Source: Nocardioides speluncae (GTDB lineage: Bacteria > Actinomycetota > Actinomycetes > Propionibacteriales > Nocardioidaceae). Taken from it: a stretch of DNA of 64,000 nt. The DNA is taken from positions 124,001 through 188,000 of the forward strand of contig NZ_QEOO01000011.1 of the NCBI RefSeq assembly GCF_003121585.1, in the 5' to 3' direction. A model generated the notes under the pieces. That model was given only the letters and a program-made list of their open reading frames with translations. It did not search any database and was not told the DNA's origin. Made by a program: the position numbers and the translations under genes. Of this stretch, positions 25,185-35,233 are shown one piece after another; within the stretch, counting starts at the first letter, position 1, and every line of letters starts with the position of its first letter.

Positions 25185-25969
25185 GTCCAGTGTGCGGGGC
25201 GATCGAGATCCACGGGCAGCGTGGTCCGGTCGTCCCCGCCGACGGCGTTGACCTGGAACTGGCTGAGGAACAGCGCACCAGCGAGCGCCGTACCCCGGAC
25301 GTCGGCGCCGCGCAGGTCTGCGCCGAGGAGATCGGCACGGTCGAGGTCGGCGTCGCGCAGGTCCGCCCCGATCAGCTGGGATCCACGAAACGACGCGCCG
25401 CGGAGGTCCGACCCGACGAATGAGCGACCGGCCAGGTCGGCGCCCGCGTGGTCCGCGCGGCCCGGACCACGCACCAGCGAGCTGACCTCGTCCAGCAGCC
25501 GGCCAACCTGCTGCCGGTACCAGTCGGTGTCGGTCGCGAGCAGCGCTCCCGCCTCCGAGTCCGCCTCGGTCTCCAGCTCCTGACGGACGGCGACGACCTG
25601 ATCCCGAAGCTGGCCAGGCTCGACGAGGGTCTCGGCCCGCCACAGATACCAGCGCATCTCGTGCAGGTCGCGCATCACCAGGAAGGCGTCCAGCATCTCC
25701 GGTACGTCGCGCCAGTGGGCTCCGCCGTACGTCACCTGCGTGACCTGCTGGCCGGCGCCGAAGCAGTCGAAGACCGTGCACCCACGGAAGCCCTGGTCGC
25801 GCAGGGAAGTGTGGATCGAACAGCGGAAGTCCGCCTCGAGGTTCAGACAGGCCACGCCCGCCGGCTTGTCGATCGCGAACTCCGAGCCCTTGCTGAAGGC
25901 CGGTGCGACACAGCACAGGCCGACGCACCGCGAGCAGTCCGCGCGCAGCTCGGCGACGACCTCGCTCAC
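25181..25969 (-). CDS. Cys-rich pentapeptide-repeat protein
   Basis: The 262-residue protein has two parts. Residues 1-75 carry eight cysteines (12, 15, 19, 20, 41, 50, 64, 69), including CSRCVGLCC and CTVFDCF, an arrangement able to bind Zn or an Fe-S cluster. Residues 174-234 form a right-handed pentapeptide-repeat helix (A-D-L-x-G type: GADLAGRSFVGSDLRGASF). A helical linker joins them. The GTG start lies 4 bp after the HIT-like gene stop. Coupling with aconitase and a transporter is unusual. Function unknown. Confidence 0.85.
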   Translation of the reverse strand: MSEVVAELRADCSRCVGLCCVAPAFSKGSEFAIDKPAGVACLNLEADFRCSIHTSLRDQGFRGCTVFDCFGAGQQVTQVTYGGAHWRDVPEMLDAFLVMRDLHEMRWYLWRAETLVEPGQLRDQVVAVRQELETEADSEAGALLATDTDWYRQQVGRLLDEVSSLVRGPGRADHAGADLAGRSFVGSDLRGASFRGSQLIGADLRDADLDRADLLGADLRGADVRGTALAGALFLSQFQVNAVGGDDRTTLPVDLDRPAHWT

Positions 25970-25973
25970 GGGT

Positions 25974-26542
25974 TCACGCGAGCGCCTGGCGAACCAGCTC
26001 CGCGCGGGCGGCGAACTCGTCCTCGGCGATCGGCGGCAGCATGTCTGCCCAGATCGGCAGGTTAGAGCCACGCAGCTGGAGTACGCCGAGGGGCCGTGCG
26101 TAGAGGTTGAACGCCAGGTGACCGGCGCCGTTCTCCCATTTGTTGAGGTGCACGTTCCCGACCTCCGGCAGCGCTTTGACGGCGGCGTACGACGCCCCCA
26201 GCGCTCGACCGAGATCGGCATGGTCCTCCGGCGGCAGTTCGTCGAGGCCGACATGCTCGCTGGTCGCCACGGTCGCGTTGAAGGCGAGGCTGGTGCGCGC
26301 GGCGCGCACCAGCACGAACCTGCCCCACGTCCCTAGTACCTGCTCGTTGACGGCTCGGCAGACCTTGCACTCCTCCGGAGGGCGGCGTCGGTCCGGCTCG
26401 GGTACGGCGTACTCGGTCAGCGGCCGCGTTCGCAGCGACTCGGCCTCGAACGGGAAGACCTCCCAGTCGGCCATCGCGCCCAGCGGCAGCCGACCGTCGG
26501 GGTCGGCTGCCGCTCGGGCATGCTCCAGGAAGTCCTGGGACA

Positions 26543-26543
<1 letters not shown>
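25974..26543 (-). CDS. HIT-like superfamily protein with degenerate HIT motif
   Basis: The 189 residues show C-x2-C at 59/62, His97 in ATSEHVGLDELPPEDHADL and a C-terminal segment NVHLNKWENGAGHLAFNLYARP. This aligns in order with HIT/GalT proteins (zinc Cys pair, conserved His, then H-x-H-x-H), but the triple-His reads H-L-A-F-N, so nucleotidyl-transfer activity is doubtful. Its ATG overlaps the acnA stop (TGATG), making it translationally coupled to aconitase. Confidence 0.65.
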
Positions 26544-29368
<2,825 letters not shown>

Positions 29369-29435
29369 CAGCCATCTCCTCATGGGTCTGTTGGATACCT
29401 GCACATCTTGCCGAGGAGCGACGCGGCAAGGGTAG

Positions 29436-29454
29436 TAAGGCAGACCTAACCTGC
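29436..29454. promoter_or_regulatory. Possible IdeR/DtxR-type iron box upstream of acnA
   Basis: TAAGGCAGACCTAACCTGC matches 11 of 19 positions of TTAGGTTAGGCTAACCTAA, and its complement contains the intact half AGGTTAGG. It lies 68 bp upstream of the acnA start. Iron control of an Fe-S enzyme makes sense, but a match of this quality needs testing. Confidence 0.35.
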
Positions 29455-29468
29455 GCGCTCCCGAAGTC

Positions 29469-29482
29469 TCTCGATATCAAGA
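29469..29482. promoter_or_regulatory. Palindrome TCTCGATATCAAGA upstream of acnA
   Basis: A TCT-N-GATATC-N-AGA palindrome 101 bp before the acnA start and about 40 bp before the first pilin-like-gene motif. Read on the acnA strand it is TCTTGATATCGAGA. It is probably a regulator site for acnA; no regulator is assigned. Confidence 0.4.
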
Positions 29483-29522
29483 TACACGATGTCGAAGCAG
29501 TCTCGGGACCGGGCATCGAGGA

Positions 29523-29552
29523 TTGGGCCCGCAACAGGGCCCTCGGGCCCTG
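29523..29552 (+). promoter_or_regulatory. Shared 30-bp upstream motif, copy A (SGNH gene)
   Basis: TTGGGCCC-N6-GGGCCC-N2-GGGCCCTG, 34 bp before the ATG at 29587. The same order and spacing recur at 31346 and 32291, always before a gene with the prepilin-like leader. GGGCCC is self-complementary, so the first two blocks can also form a 6-bp RNA or DNA stem with a 6-base loop. Confidence 0.75.
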
Positions 29553-29586
29553 CCCGGCGCAGCGCCTCGGCGGGACGCTATGGACC

Positions 29587-30675
29587 ATGAGACGCCGCGG
29601 CGACCAGCGAGGACAGAGCACCGGCGAGTACGTCGGCATCGCCGCCTTCGTCGCGCTCCTGGTCGTGGCCGCGATCGCCTTCGTCCGGCCCTCCGCGGCC
29701 GAGCCCGCCCGCGACGTCGCCGGCACGGCGTTCTGCAAGATCGGCTCGCTCGTCGGTGGCGGCGGCTGCGACTCGAACGGCTCCGAGACCGGCCGTCCCG
29801 GCGGCCCGGGCACCACCGACCGGGACGGCGACGGCCAGCCCGACCCGGCCACCCCGCGCGACCGGGCCGAGGCCGGCGACTACGTCGCGCTCGGCGACTC
29901 CTACTCCTCCGGCGAGGGCGCCGACGACTACCTGGAGGGCACCGACCAGGACGGCAACCGCTGTCACCGCAGCCAGAACGCCTACTCCCAGGTCGTCTAC
30001 AACGGCGGAAACTTCGGCGGCAACATGGTGTTCGGCGCCTGCAGCGGCGCGGTGGTCGAGAACTACTTCGGCAACAACCCTGGGAACAACGAGGGTCCGC
30101 AGCGGGACCGGATCACCGAGAACACCTCGCTGGTCACCATCTCCATGGGCGGCAACGACTTCGGCTTCGCCGACGTACTCACTGAGTGCGTGACGGGCGG
30201 CTGCGCGAACGCCGAGTACGAGCGCCAGGTCAGAGAGCGGATGGACCGCGAGGCCCAGCAGCTGGTGCAGATGTACCTCGACATGCGCGAGCGAGCGCCG
30301 AACGCACGCCTGCTGATCGTCGGCTACCCGCAGCTCTTCCCCGACGACGGTGGCCACGGGATCAGCTGGAGCTCCAGCATCACGGCCGCCGAGCGCCGCT
30401 GGCTGAACGGCATGGGCGACTACGCCAACCAGGCGATCCAGAACGCGATCGCCGCGGCCAACGCCCAGGGCGCCGACGTCGAGTACGTCGACGTCAGCAA
30501 CGCGCTGGACGGCCACGAGATCGGCACCGACGAGCCGTGGATGAACGACCTCGACCTCGATACGCAGTGGGGATGGCCGCCGGTGACGGTCAACCCCGCG
30601 AGCTTCCACCCCAACGCCCAAGGCCAGCAGGCGATCGCCGACGCCGTGAACGCCGCGATCAATCGGGGCCGGTGA
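29587..30675 (+). CDS. Prepilin-like-leader SGNH/GDSL hydrolase
   Basis: Predicted surface esterase or lipase of 362 residues. A basic stretch (MRRRGDQRG) is followed by QSTGEYVG and a hydrophobic helix to about residue 33. Gly9 followed by Glu at +5 is the prepilin-peptidase pattern. Then come the FCKIGSLVGGGGC Cys pair (50, 61), a Gly/Pro/Asp linker (62-95) and an SGNH domain: block I GDSYSSGEG with Ser105, block III GGND (Asn190), and SFHPNAQG with His341. No Asp precedes that His, as in Ser-His dyad enzymes of streptomycetes. A lipoprotein gene follows 7 bp later. The shared motif lies 34 bp upstream. Confidence 0.85.
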   Translation: MRRRGDQRGQSTGEYVGIAAFVALLVVAAIAFVRPSAAEPARDVAGTAFCKIGSLVGGGGCDSNGSETGRPGGPGTTDRDGDGQPDPATPRDRAEAGDYVALGDSYSSGEGADDYLEGTDQDGNRCHRSQNAYSQVVYNGGNFGGNMVFGACSGAVVENYFGNNPGNNEGPQRDRITENTSLVTISMGGNDFGFADVLTECVTGGCANAEYERQVRERMDREAQQLVQMYLDMRERAPNARLLIVGYPQLFPDDGGHGISWSSSITAAERRWLNGMGDYANQAIQNAIAAANAQGADVEYVDVSNALDGHEIGTDEPWMNDLDLDTQWGWPPVTVNPASFHPNAQGQQAIADAVNAAINRGR

Positions 30676-30682
30676 GGGCAAG

Positions 30683-31324
30683 ATGGGCTCTGTGAAGATG
30701 GTTCTTGTGATCGCCCTGGCAGCGCTCCTCCTGCCGCTCGCCGCCTGCGGCAGCGAGTCCACACCCGAGCGCTCCGGCCAGGAGCCCGACGACCGGCAGA
30801 CCGCGAAGTCCGGAGGCGAGGCGGCCTCCTGGATCCTCGGCAAGGACGAGCTGCCAGAGGGCTGGCGGTACGCCACCGGCCAGCAGCACCTCGGCATCCC
30901 CGAGCTGTGCGACGTCGTCCTCGAGCCACCGCACCTGTCCAGCGCCGAGACCCAGCGGTTCACCCAGGACGCGGCGGGGCCGTTCGTGATCCAGTACTCC
31001 TTCGTCTCCTCCGACGAGGCGGCCACCGCGAAGCGGATGGCCGAGTGGGTCGAGGCGGTCAGCACCTGCACGACCTGGCAGGCCGACGGCGCTGACATCG
31101 AGGTCACCCCGATCACCGACATCGACGCGGTCGGCGAGGACTTCGCGGCCGCCCGTGGCGCCGCCGCCGCACCCGCGGGCAGCGGCAAGCCGCCGATGGA
31201 GCGCGAGTACGTCGCGTTCCGCAACGGCAGCCAGGTCACCGTGCTGCTGGCCTACGGCCTCGGCTCCCTGCCCGCGCGGACCGACGTGAACGCGATGGCC
31301 CAGGCCATCGCCGCACGCGCCTGA
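30683..31324 (+). CDS. Lipoprotein following the SGNH gene
   Basis: A 213-residue lipoprotein with a short basic start, hydrophobic core and lipobox LAAC (lipidated Cys at about residue 22). The mature part has no family I recognise; it contains a CDVV and later a STCTTWQADG segment, so at least two further cysteines, and a helical C-terminus. GAGGG lies 5 bp before the ATG. Its position 7 bp after the SGNH gene means one transcript. It may act with, or protect the cell from, the surface hydrolase, which is inference from position. Confidence 0.8.
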   Translation: MGSVKMVLVIALAALLLPLAACGSESTPERSGQEPDDRQTAKSGGEAASWILGKDELPEGWRYATGQQHLGIPELCDVVLEPPHLSSAETQRFTQDAAGPFVIQYSFVSSDEAATAKRMAEWVEAVSTCTTWQADGADIEVTPITDIDAVGEDFAAARGAAAAPAGSGKPPMEREYVAFRNGSQVTVLLAYGLGSLPARTDVNAMAQAIAARA

Positions 31325-31345
31325 CCCGACCAGCAAGGCCCCAGT

Positions 31346-31375
31346 TTGGGCCCGGGCTAGGGCCTGGGGGCTCTG
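31346..31375 (+). promoter_or_regulatory. Shared 30-bp upstream motif, copy B (metallopeptidase-like gene 1)
   Basis: TTGGGCCC-N6-GGGCCT-N2-GGGCTCTG, 34 bp before the ATG at 31410. Block order and internal spacing are identical to copies A and C. The first two blocks can pair with one G-U. Confidence 0.75.
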
Positions 31376-31409
31376 TGACACCCGGTCCCGGCACCCCACC
31401 CTGGAGCCC

Positions 31410-32270
31410 ATGAGCCGTCGTCGACTCGCCCTCGACCAGCGTGGACAGGGCACCGCTGAGTACGTCGGCATCGTCGCGTTCGTCGCGCTGCTCGTGGTGG
31501 CGCTGCTGGCGGTCACGGTCCAGCTGAGCGGCGAGGCCAAGGACGTCGCCAGCACGGCGTACTGCAAGATCTCTTCGACCGTCGGCGGCGGCGGATCCTG
31601 CGGCGGCGACTCCGGCGAGCCCGGCGACGACGGCAAGCCGGACGACCCGGACGACCCCACCGACGAGCCGAGCCCGGAGCCCGAGCAGCCGGACTTGCCC
31701 GAGGGCCTGGACCCCGACAACGAGGTCACCCAGGCACTGCTGTCCACCCCGGACGGCCGGGCGCTGCTCCAGTGGCTGCACGACAACGACATCGAGGTCG
31801 TGCTCGACCCGGACGAGACGGCGTACTGGTACTCCGACGGCACCCTGACCATCGGCATGGACGACGGCAACGGTGGCCAGCGCACGCCCGGCGAGGGCGC
31901 GGTCCGGATCTTCCACGAGGCCAACCACGCCCAGTACGACGTCGAGGACCGCAACGCCGACGTCGACGAGCTCGACCGGGAGACCTTCATCCGCGAGTCG
32001 GTCTACGAGGACGCGGTCGCCACCGCCGAGCAGATCCGGGCCGCGCGCCAGCTGCGGGATGCCGGCTACGAGGTGCCCCGCCAGCCGGGCGAGGGCGCCT
32101 ACGAGGACGCGTACGACGACGCGATCGCCGCCGGCAAGAGCGAGGCCGAGGCGTTCCAGGCCGCGACGGACGCGGTCAACGAGGAGTACTACAACGGCGG
32201 CATCGTCCAGTCGACCGACGGCCAGAGCTACCCCGACAAGTGGGGCGAGGTCTGGGACGACGCGCACTGA
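31410..32270 (+). CDS. Prepilin-like-leader putative metallopeptidase 1
   Basis: The 286 residues have a leader QRGQGTAEYVG (Gly12, Glu at +5), a membrane helix to about 38, the YCKISSTVGGGGSC Cys pair (52, 64), a long Asp/Pro/Glu linker (65-97) and a C-terminal domain. That domain contains LDPDNEVTQALLSTPDGRAL then IFHEANHAQY, an HExxH zinc motif (His169, Glu170, His173); a following Glu (196 or 200) is a possible third ligand. It resembles DUF6782-type putative metallopeptidases from memory. Domain and leader are shared with the next gene. Confidence 0.8.
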   Translation: MSRRRLALDQRGQGTAEYVGIVAFVALLVVALLAVTVQLSGEAKDVASTAYCKISSTVGGGGSCGGDSGEPGDDGKPDDPDDPTDEPSPEPEQPDLPEGLDPDNEVTQALLSTPDGRALLQWLHDNDIEVVLDPDETAYWYSDGTLTIGMDDGNGGQRTPGEGAVRIFHEANHAQYDVEDRNADVDELDRETFIRESVYEDAVATAEQIRAARQLRDAGYEVPRQPGEGAYEDAYDDAIAAGKSEAEAFQAATDAVNEEYYNGGIVQSTDGQSYPDKWGEVWDDAH

Positions 32271-32290
32271 GCAGAACCGTGCCCGGAATC

Positions 32291-32320
32291 TTGGGCCCAG
32301 CGGTAGGCCCGTGGGCTCTG
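32291..32320 (+). promoter_or_regulatory. Shared 30-bp upstream motif, copy C (metallopeptidase-like gene 2)
   Basis: TTGGGCCC-N6-AGGCCC-N2-GGGCTCTG, 33 bp before the ATG at 32354, starting 20 bp after the previous stop codon. Its presence inside the cluster implies this gene has its own control element rather than relying only on read-through. Confidence 0.75.
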
Positions 32321-32353
32321 CTCGACCCGTCCGCGACCCACCATCGTTGCTCC

Positions 32354-33166
32354 ATGCGCTGCGTCGCCACCACCACCCGACGCCGGAATCAGGCCGGCCA
32401 GTCCACCGCCGAGTACGTCGGCATCGTGGCCTTCGTCGCCCTGCTCGCGGTCGCCGTACTCTCCTTCGTCGGCGTCATCGCCCCACAGGCAGGCGACACC
32501 GTCAAGGGGGCGCTCTGCAAGATCGGCGAGACCGTGGGCGCCGGCGGCGACTGCGGCGGCAGCGATGGGAGCGACCGGCCCGGAGGACCCGACCAGACCG
32601 ACCCTGAGGATGTCGACATCCCGGACGGCCTGGACCCCGACTCCGACCTGGTCGAGGTGCTGCTGTCCACCCAGCGCGGACGCGACGCGCTGCAGTGGCT
32701 GGCCGACAACGACATCGAGGTCGTCGTCGACCCGAGCCAGACCGGTGCCTACTGGAACGGCTCGGAGATCGTCCTCGGCGGCGGCCAGGACAACGCGGCG
32801 GTCTTCATCCACGAGACGAACCACGCCCGCTACACCGTCGACGGCCGCAGTGCCGAGGCGACCGAGCTCAGCCGCGAGGACTACGTCCGGGACGCGATCC
32901 TCGAGGAGACCGACGGCGTGGTCCAGCAGATCATCGCTGCCCGCGAGTTCCGCGACGCCGGGCACACCGTGCCCCAGCAGCCGGGCGAGGCGGCGTACAC
33001 CCAGGCCTATGACGCCGCCATCGCCAACGGCTCGACGCCGGCGGAGGCCGAGCAGGCCGGGTTCAACGCGGTGAACCAGGAGTTCTACAACGGCGGTTTC
33101 GTCACTTCGACCAACGGGCAGTCGTACCCCGACTACTACGGTGCCTACTGGGACTCGGTTAACTAG
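32354..33166 (+). CDS. Prepilin-like-leader putative metallopeptidase 2
   Basis: Tandem paralogue of the previous gene, 270 residues. It has a leader QAGQSTAEYVG (Glu at +5 after Gly), a helix to about 42, the LCKIGETVGAGGDC Cys pair (55, 67), a Gly/Pro/Asp linker, then LDPDSDLVEVLLSTQRGRDALQ and FIHETNHARY with the HExxH motif His153, Glu154, His157. The C-terminal FYNGG-(F/I)-V-x-ST-(N/D)-GQSYPD block is common to both. The divergence in the helix and linker but conservation of the catalytic part argues for a functional enzyme. A lipoprotein gene follows after 8 bp. Confidence 0.8.
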   Translation: MRCVATTTRRRNQAGQSTAEYVGIVAFVALLAVAVLSFVGVIAPQAGDTVKGALCKIGETVGAGGDCGGSDGSDRPGGPDQTDPEDVDIPDGLDPDSDLVEVLLSTQRGRDALQWLADNDIEVVVDPSQTGAYWNGSEIVLGGGQDNAAVFIHETNHARYTVDGRSAEATELSREDYVRDAILEETDGVVQQIIAAREFRDAGHTVPQQPGEAAYTQAYDAAIANGSTPAEAEQAGFNAVNQEFYNGGFVTSTNGQSYPDYYGAYWDSVN

Positions 33167-33174
33167 GTAGGGAC

Positions 33175-33918
33175 ATGAGAATCCGACGCACGCTCATCGC
33201 CATCGCCCTGGCCGCGGCCGTCTCGGCCGGCGCGGCCGCCTGCGGCGGCGCCTCCGACTCGGACGACTCCGGGGGCGGTTCGGGGAACAACTCGGAGGGC
33301 AGCGGTACGCCGCAGGAGGACGACATGCGCAGCCGACTGGCCGCCGGCCTCGAGGCCACCAGCCCCGCCAACGCGAAGCTGGTCAGCAAGGAGACCACCA
33401 AGCTGACCCCGGTCAACGCGACCTGGCTCGCCGGCTGGCAGATCATCGACGTCGAGTCGACCGGCACCCCGCACTCCCAGCGCTTCTACGCCGGGCTGGC
33501 CGAGGACGGCACGGTCCACCTGCTGTCGGGCAAGCCGGACGGCTTCAACCAGATGCTCGCCGCCGCCGGTGCGACGGCGGACTCCGGTGAGGTGGCCACC
33601 GCGATCGCGCAGACCTACCTGGACAGCACCCGCGACTTCGCGGTGTGGAGCTACCGGATCGAGAGCCTCGGCGAGGTCCAGTGGCGGCCCACCATGACCG
33701 CCGAGCAGACCCAGGCCAAGCAGGACGTCGAGACCGCCTGGTCGTCGAAGGTGACCGCGCCGGCCGCGATCGCCGCCGGTGACGGCTGGCAGCTCACGCT
33801 GTGGGAGGTCAAGGGCCAGGACCTGGTCCGGCACGACCTGGTGATCGGTGCCGACGGGCAGGTCCAGGACTCCGCCCTCGCCGTCGCCCAGCAGCTCCCG
33901 GTCCCGGCCTCGCTGTAG
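33175..33918 (+). CDS. Lipoprotein following metallopeptidase-like gene 2
   Basis: A 247-residue lipoprotein: signal segment, lipobox AAAC (Cys near residue 23), a Gly/Ser/Asp-rich spacer and a soluble domain I do not recognise. The last ~69 codons (from 33711) and the downstream hairpin are duplicated exactly at 35017-35337. It starts 8 bp after the metallopeptidase-like gene. Unrelated in sequence to the lipoprotein at 30683, but in an equivalent place. Confidence 0.8.
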   Translation: MRIRRTLIAIALAAAVSAGAAACGGASDSDDSGGGSGNNSEGSGTPQEDDMRSRLAAGLEATSPANAKLVSKETTKLTPVNATWLAGWQIIDVESTGTPHSQRFYAGLAEDGTVHLLSGKPDGFNQMLAAAGATADSGEVATAIAQTYLDSTRDFAVWSYRIESLGEVQWRPTMTAEQTQAKQDVETAWSSKVTAPAAIAAGDGWQLTLWEVKGQDLVRHDLVIGADGQVQDSALAVAQQLPVPASL

Positions 33919-34031
33919 CACCCGCCGGGTGGTCGAGCAGCGAGCGCTAGCGAGCGTCGTCGAGACCACGCGGATCGAGACCACGCGGATGTGGTCTCGA
34001 CGACGGTTGCTGCGCAACCTGCTCGACCACC
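33711..34031. repeat. 321-bp direct repeat, copy 1
   Basis: Contains the last ~69 codons of the lipoprotein gene and the 104-bp hairpin element behind it. As far as I can compare by eye it is identical to 35017-35337, with sharp ends on both sides. Sequence identity implies a recent event or ongoing gene conversion. Confidence 0.9.
33928..34031. repeat. REP-like hairpin element, copy 1
   Basis: A compound inverted repeat: GGTGGTCGAGCAG at the left pairs with CTGCTCGACCACC-type sequence at the right, and GTCGTCGAGACCAC with GTGGTCTCGACGAC inside. Short direct repeats (GAGCG; GAGACCACGCGGAT twice) lie between. A related half-element sits inside the TrmA-like gene at 35909. It probably also ends transcription of the lipoprotein gene. 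Confidence 0.8.
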
Positions 34032-34130
34032 CGGGCGACCTGGGCAAACTAGCAGCTGACCTGGGGATCATCGGCCGAGGCGATTCGGGCTCTGGCGGTC
34101 ACAACCGAAAACGGGAAACACCCTGCAGTG

Positions 34131-34922
34131 CTAGTAGCGATCAGTGAGCGCTTGAGCAAGCTCCTCCGCAGAGGAAACGAACTCCGTCATCGGCCATCCC
34201 GGCTGCTCAGGCTTGCCGCTCCACGTCAGATGAACGACGGCGACGTCGTTCGCCGCGTGGACGATGACGTCGTCTTGCGGGAGCGCACGAGCAACCACAC
34301 GCCACCTCCGGCCAGCGAGCGGATGCCCGTCGGAGATCTCCATGTTCAGTTCGCGTTCGAGTCGAACAGCCTCCTCATAGTCCGAGCGAACGTCGACGAA
34401 GTCCTCACCGAACTCGACTTCATCGATCCAGAGGCACGGCGGCAGTTCGTCCAGCGTGAGGAGCAGCTCAGCGGCCCTCGACGCTCCCGGGTCGCCTTCT
34501 GGTACCTCACGCAAGAGCGGCGCCAGGGTGTGCACGAGCGGCAACCATGGCGTCAGGTCGTGCACTGCACCGGCGGCGGTCCGATAATCCGTGACGCCAT
34601 GCGCGAACATGTAACACTGGGTGAGCGTGCTGATGACGGCAGCGCGTGGCCATCCGTCCGTGAGTCGGACGAGGCGCACCAGGAACCGTCCGCCAGTAAC
34701 GATCGCCTCATTCGGAGTGCCGCTGTGGTTGTGCGCAAGGGCATGAAGGAGCGCATCTTCGGCGCGGAGGGCACTCTCACTATCGTTCGCTTGGACCACG
34801 GCTTCGAATGCCGGGATGACTCGATCCGGGTCGTAGTCCCACAGGTAGTTGACAGCCGGCGAACTGAACCGCGACCAGTCGGTGGCGCGAACCGCCGCTA
34901 GGACCTCGACCTCTGACGTCAC
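34131..34922 (-). CDS. Uncharacterised protein in repeat-flanked cassette, immunity-protein-like
   Basis: A 263-residue soluble protein from a GTG start. The first ~150 residues are helical (AVVQANDSESALRAEDALLHALAHNHSG), the C-terminal ~60 strand-rich with VAVVHLTWSGK-PE-QPGWPMTEF. That C-terminal pattern recurs, from memory, in small actinobacterial proteins often annotated near polymorphic toxins, so an immunity role is a guess. Local GC by hand count is about 60-70%, lower than the ~75% of the adjacent lipoprotein. The gene runs opposite to the surrounding cluster and is enclosed by the 321-bp repeats, so it looks acquired. Confidence 0.6.
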   Translation of the reverse strand: MTSEVEVLAAVRATDWSRFSSPAVNYLWDYDPDRVIPAFEAVVQANDSESALRAEDALLHALAHNHSGTPNEAIVTGGRFLVRLVRLTDGWPRAAVISTLTQCYMFAHGVTDYRTAAGAVHDLTPWLPLVHTLAPLLREVPEGDPGASRAAELLLTLDELPPCLWIDEVEFGEDFVDVRSDYEEAVRLERELNMEISDGHPLAGRRWRVVARALPQDDVIVHAANDVAVVHLTWSGKPEQPGWPMTEFVSSAEELAQALTDRY

Positions 34923-35016
34923 ACGACGATCATCCCGTACACATCACTCACGCCACTCGATTCGTCGCGCCGTCGCTGAGGCTCGCGACAAGCAGCCGCT
35001 ACGTTCCGGTCAGCGG

Positions 35017-35224
35017 CCAGGCCAAGCAGGACGTCGAGACCGCCTGGTCGTCGAAGGTGACCGCGCCGGCCGCGATCGCCGCCGGTGACGGCTGGCAGCT
35101 CACGCTGTGGGAGGTCAAGGGCCAGGACCTGGTCCGGCACGACCTGGTGATCGGTGCCGACGGGCAGGTCCAGGACTCCGCCCTCGCCGTCGCCCAGCAG
35201 CTCCCGGTCCCGGCCTCGCTGTAG
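35017..35224 (+). pseudogene. Duplicated 3' fragment of the lipoprotein gene
   Basis: Exact copy of the last ~69 codons and stop of the lipoprotein gene at 33175. It has no start codon, signal peptide or ribosome site, so it is a remnant created by the duplication or insertion that also placed the 263-residue gene here. Confidence 0.85.
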
Positions 35225-35233
35225 CACCCGCCG

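Noticed and set aside
29523..29552. GGGCCC motif as a c-di-GMP riboswitch before pilin-like genes
   Set aside because: It is only 30 bp with no conserved stems beyond GGGCCC self-pairing and none of the conserved GEMM core.
29578..31990. Long minus-strand frames across the pilin-like cluster
   Set aside because: They mirror the three real plus-strand genes, whose leaders, Cys pairs and catalytic motifs are clear.
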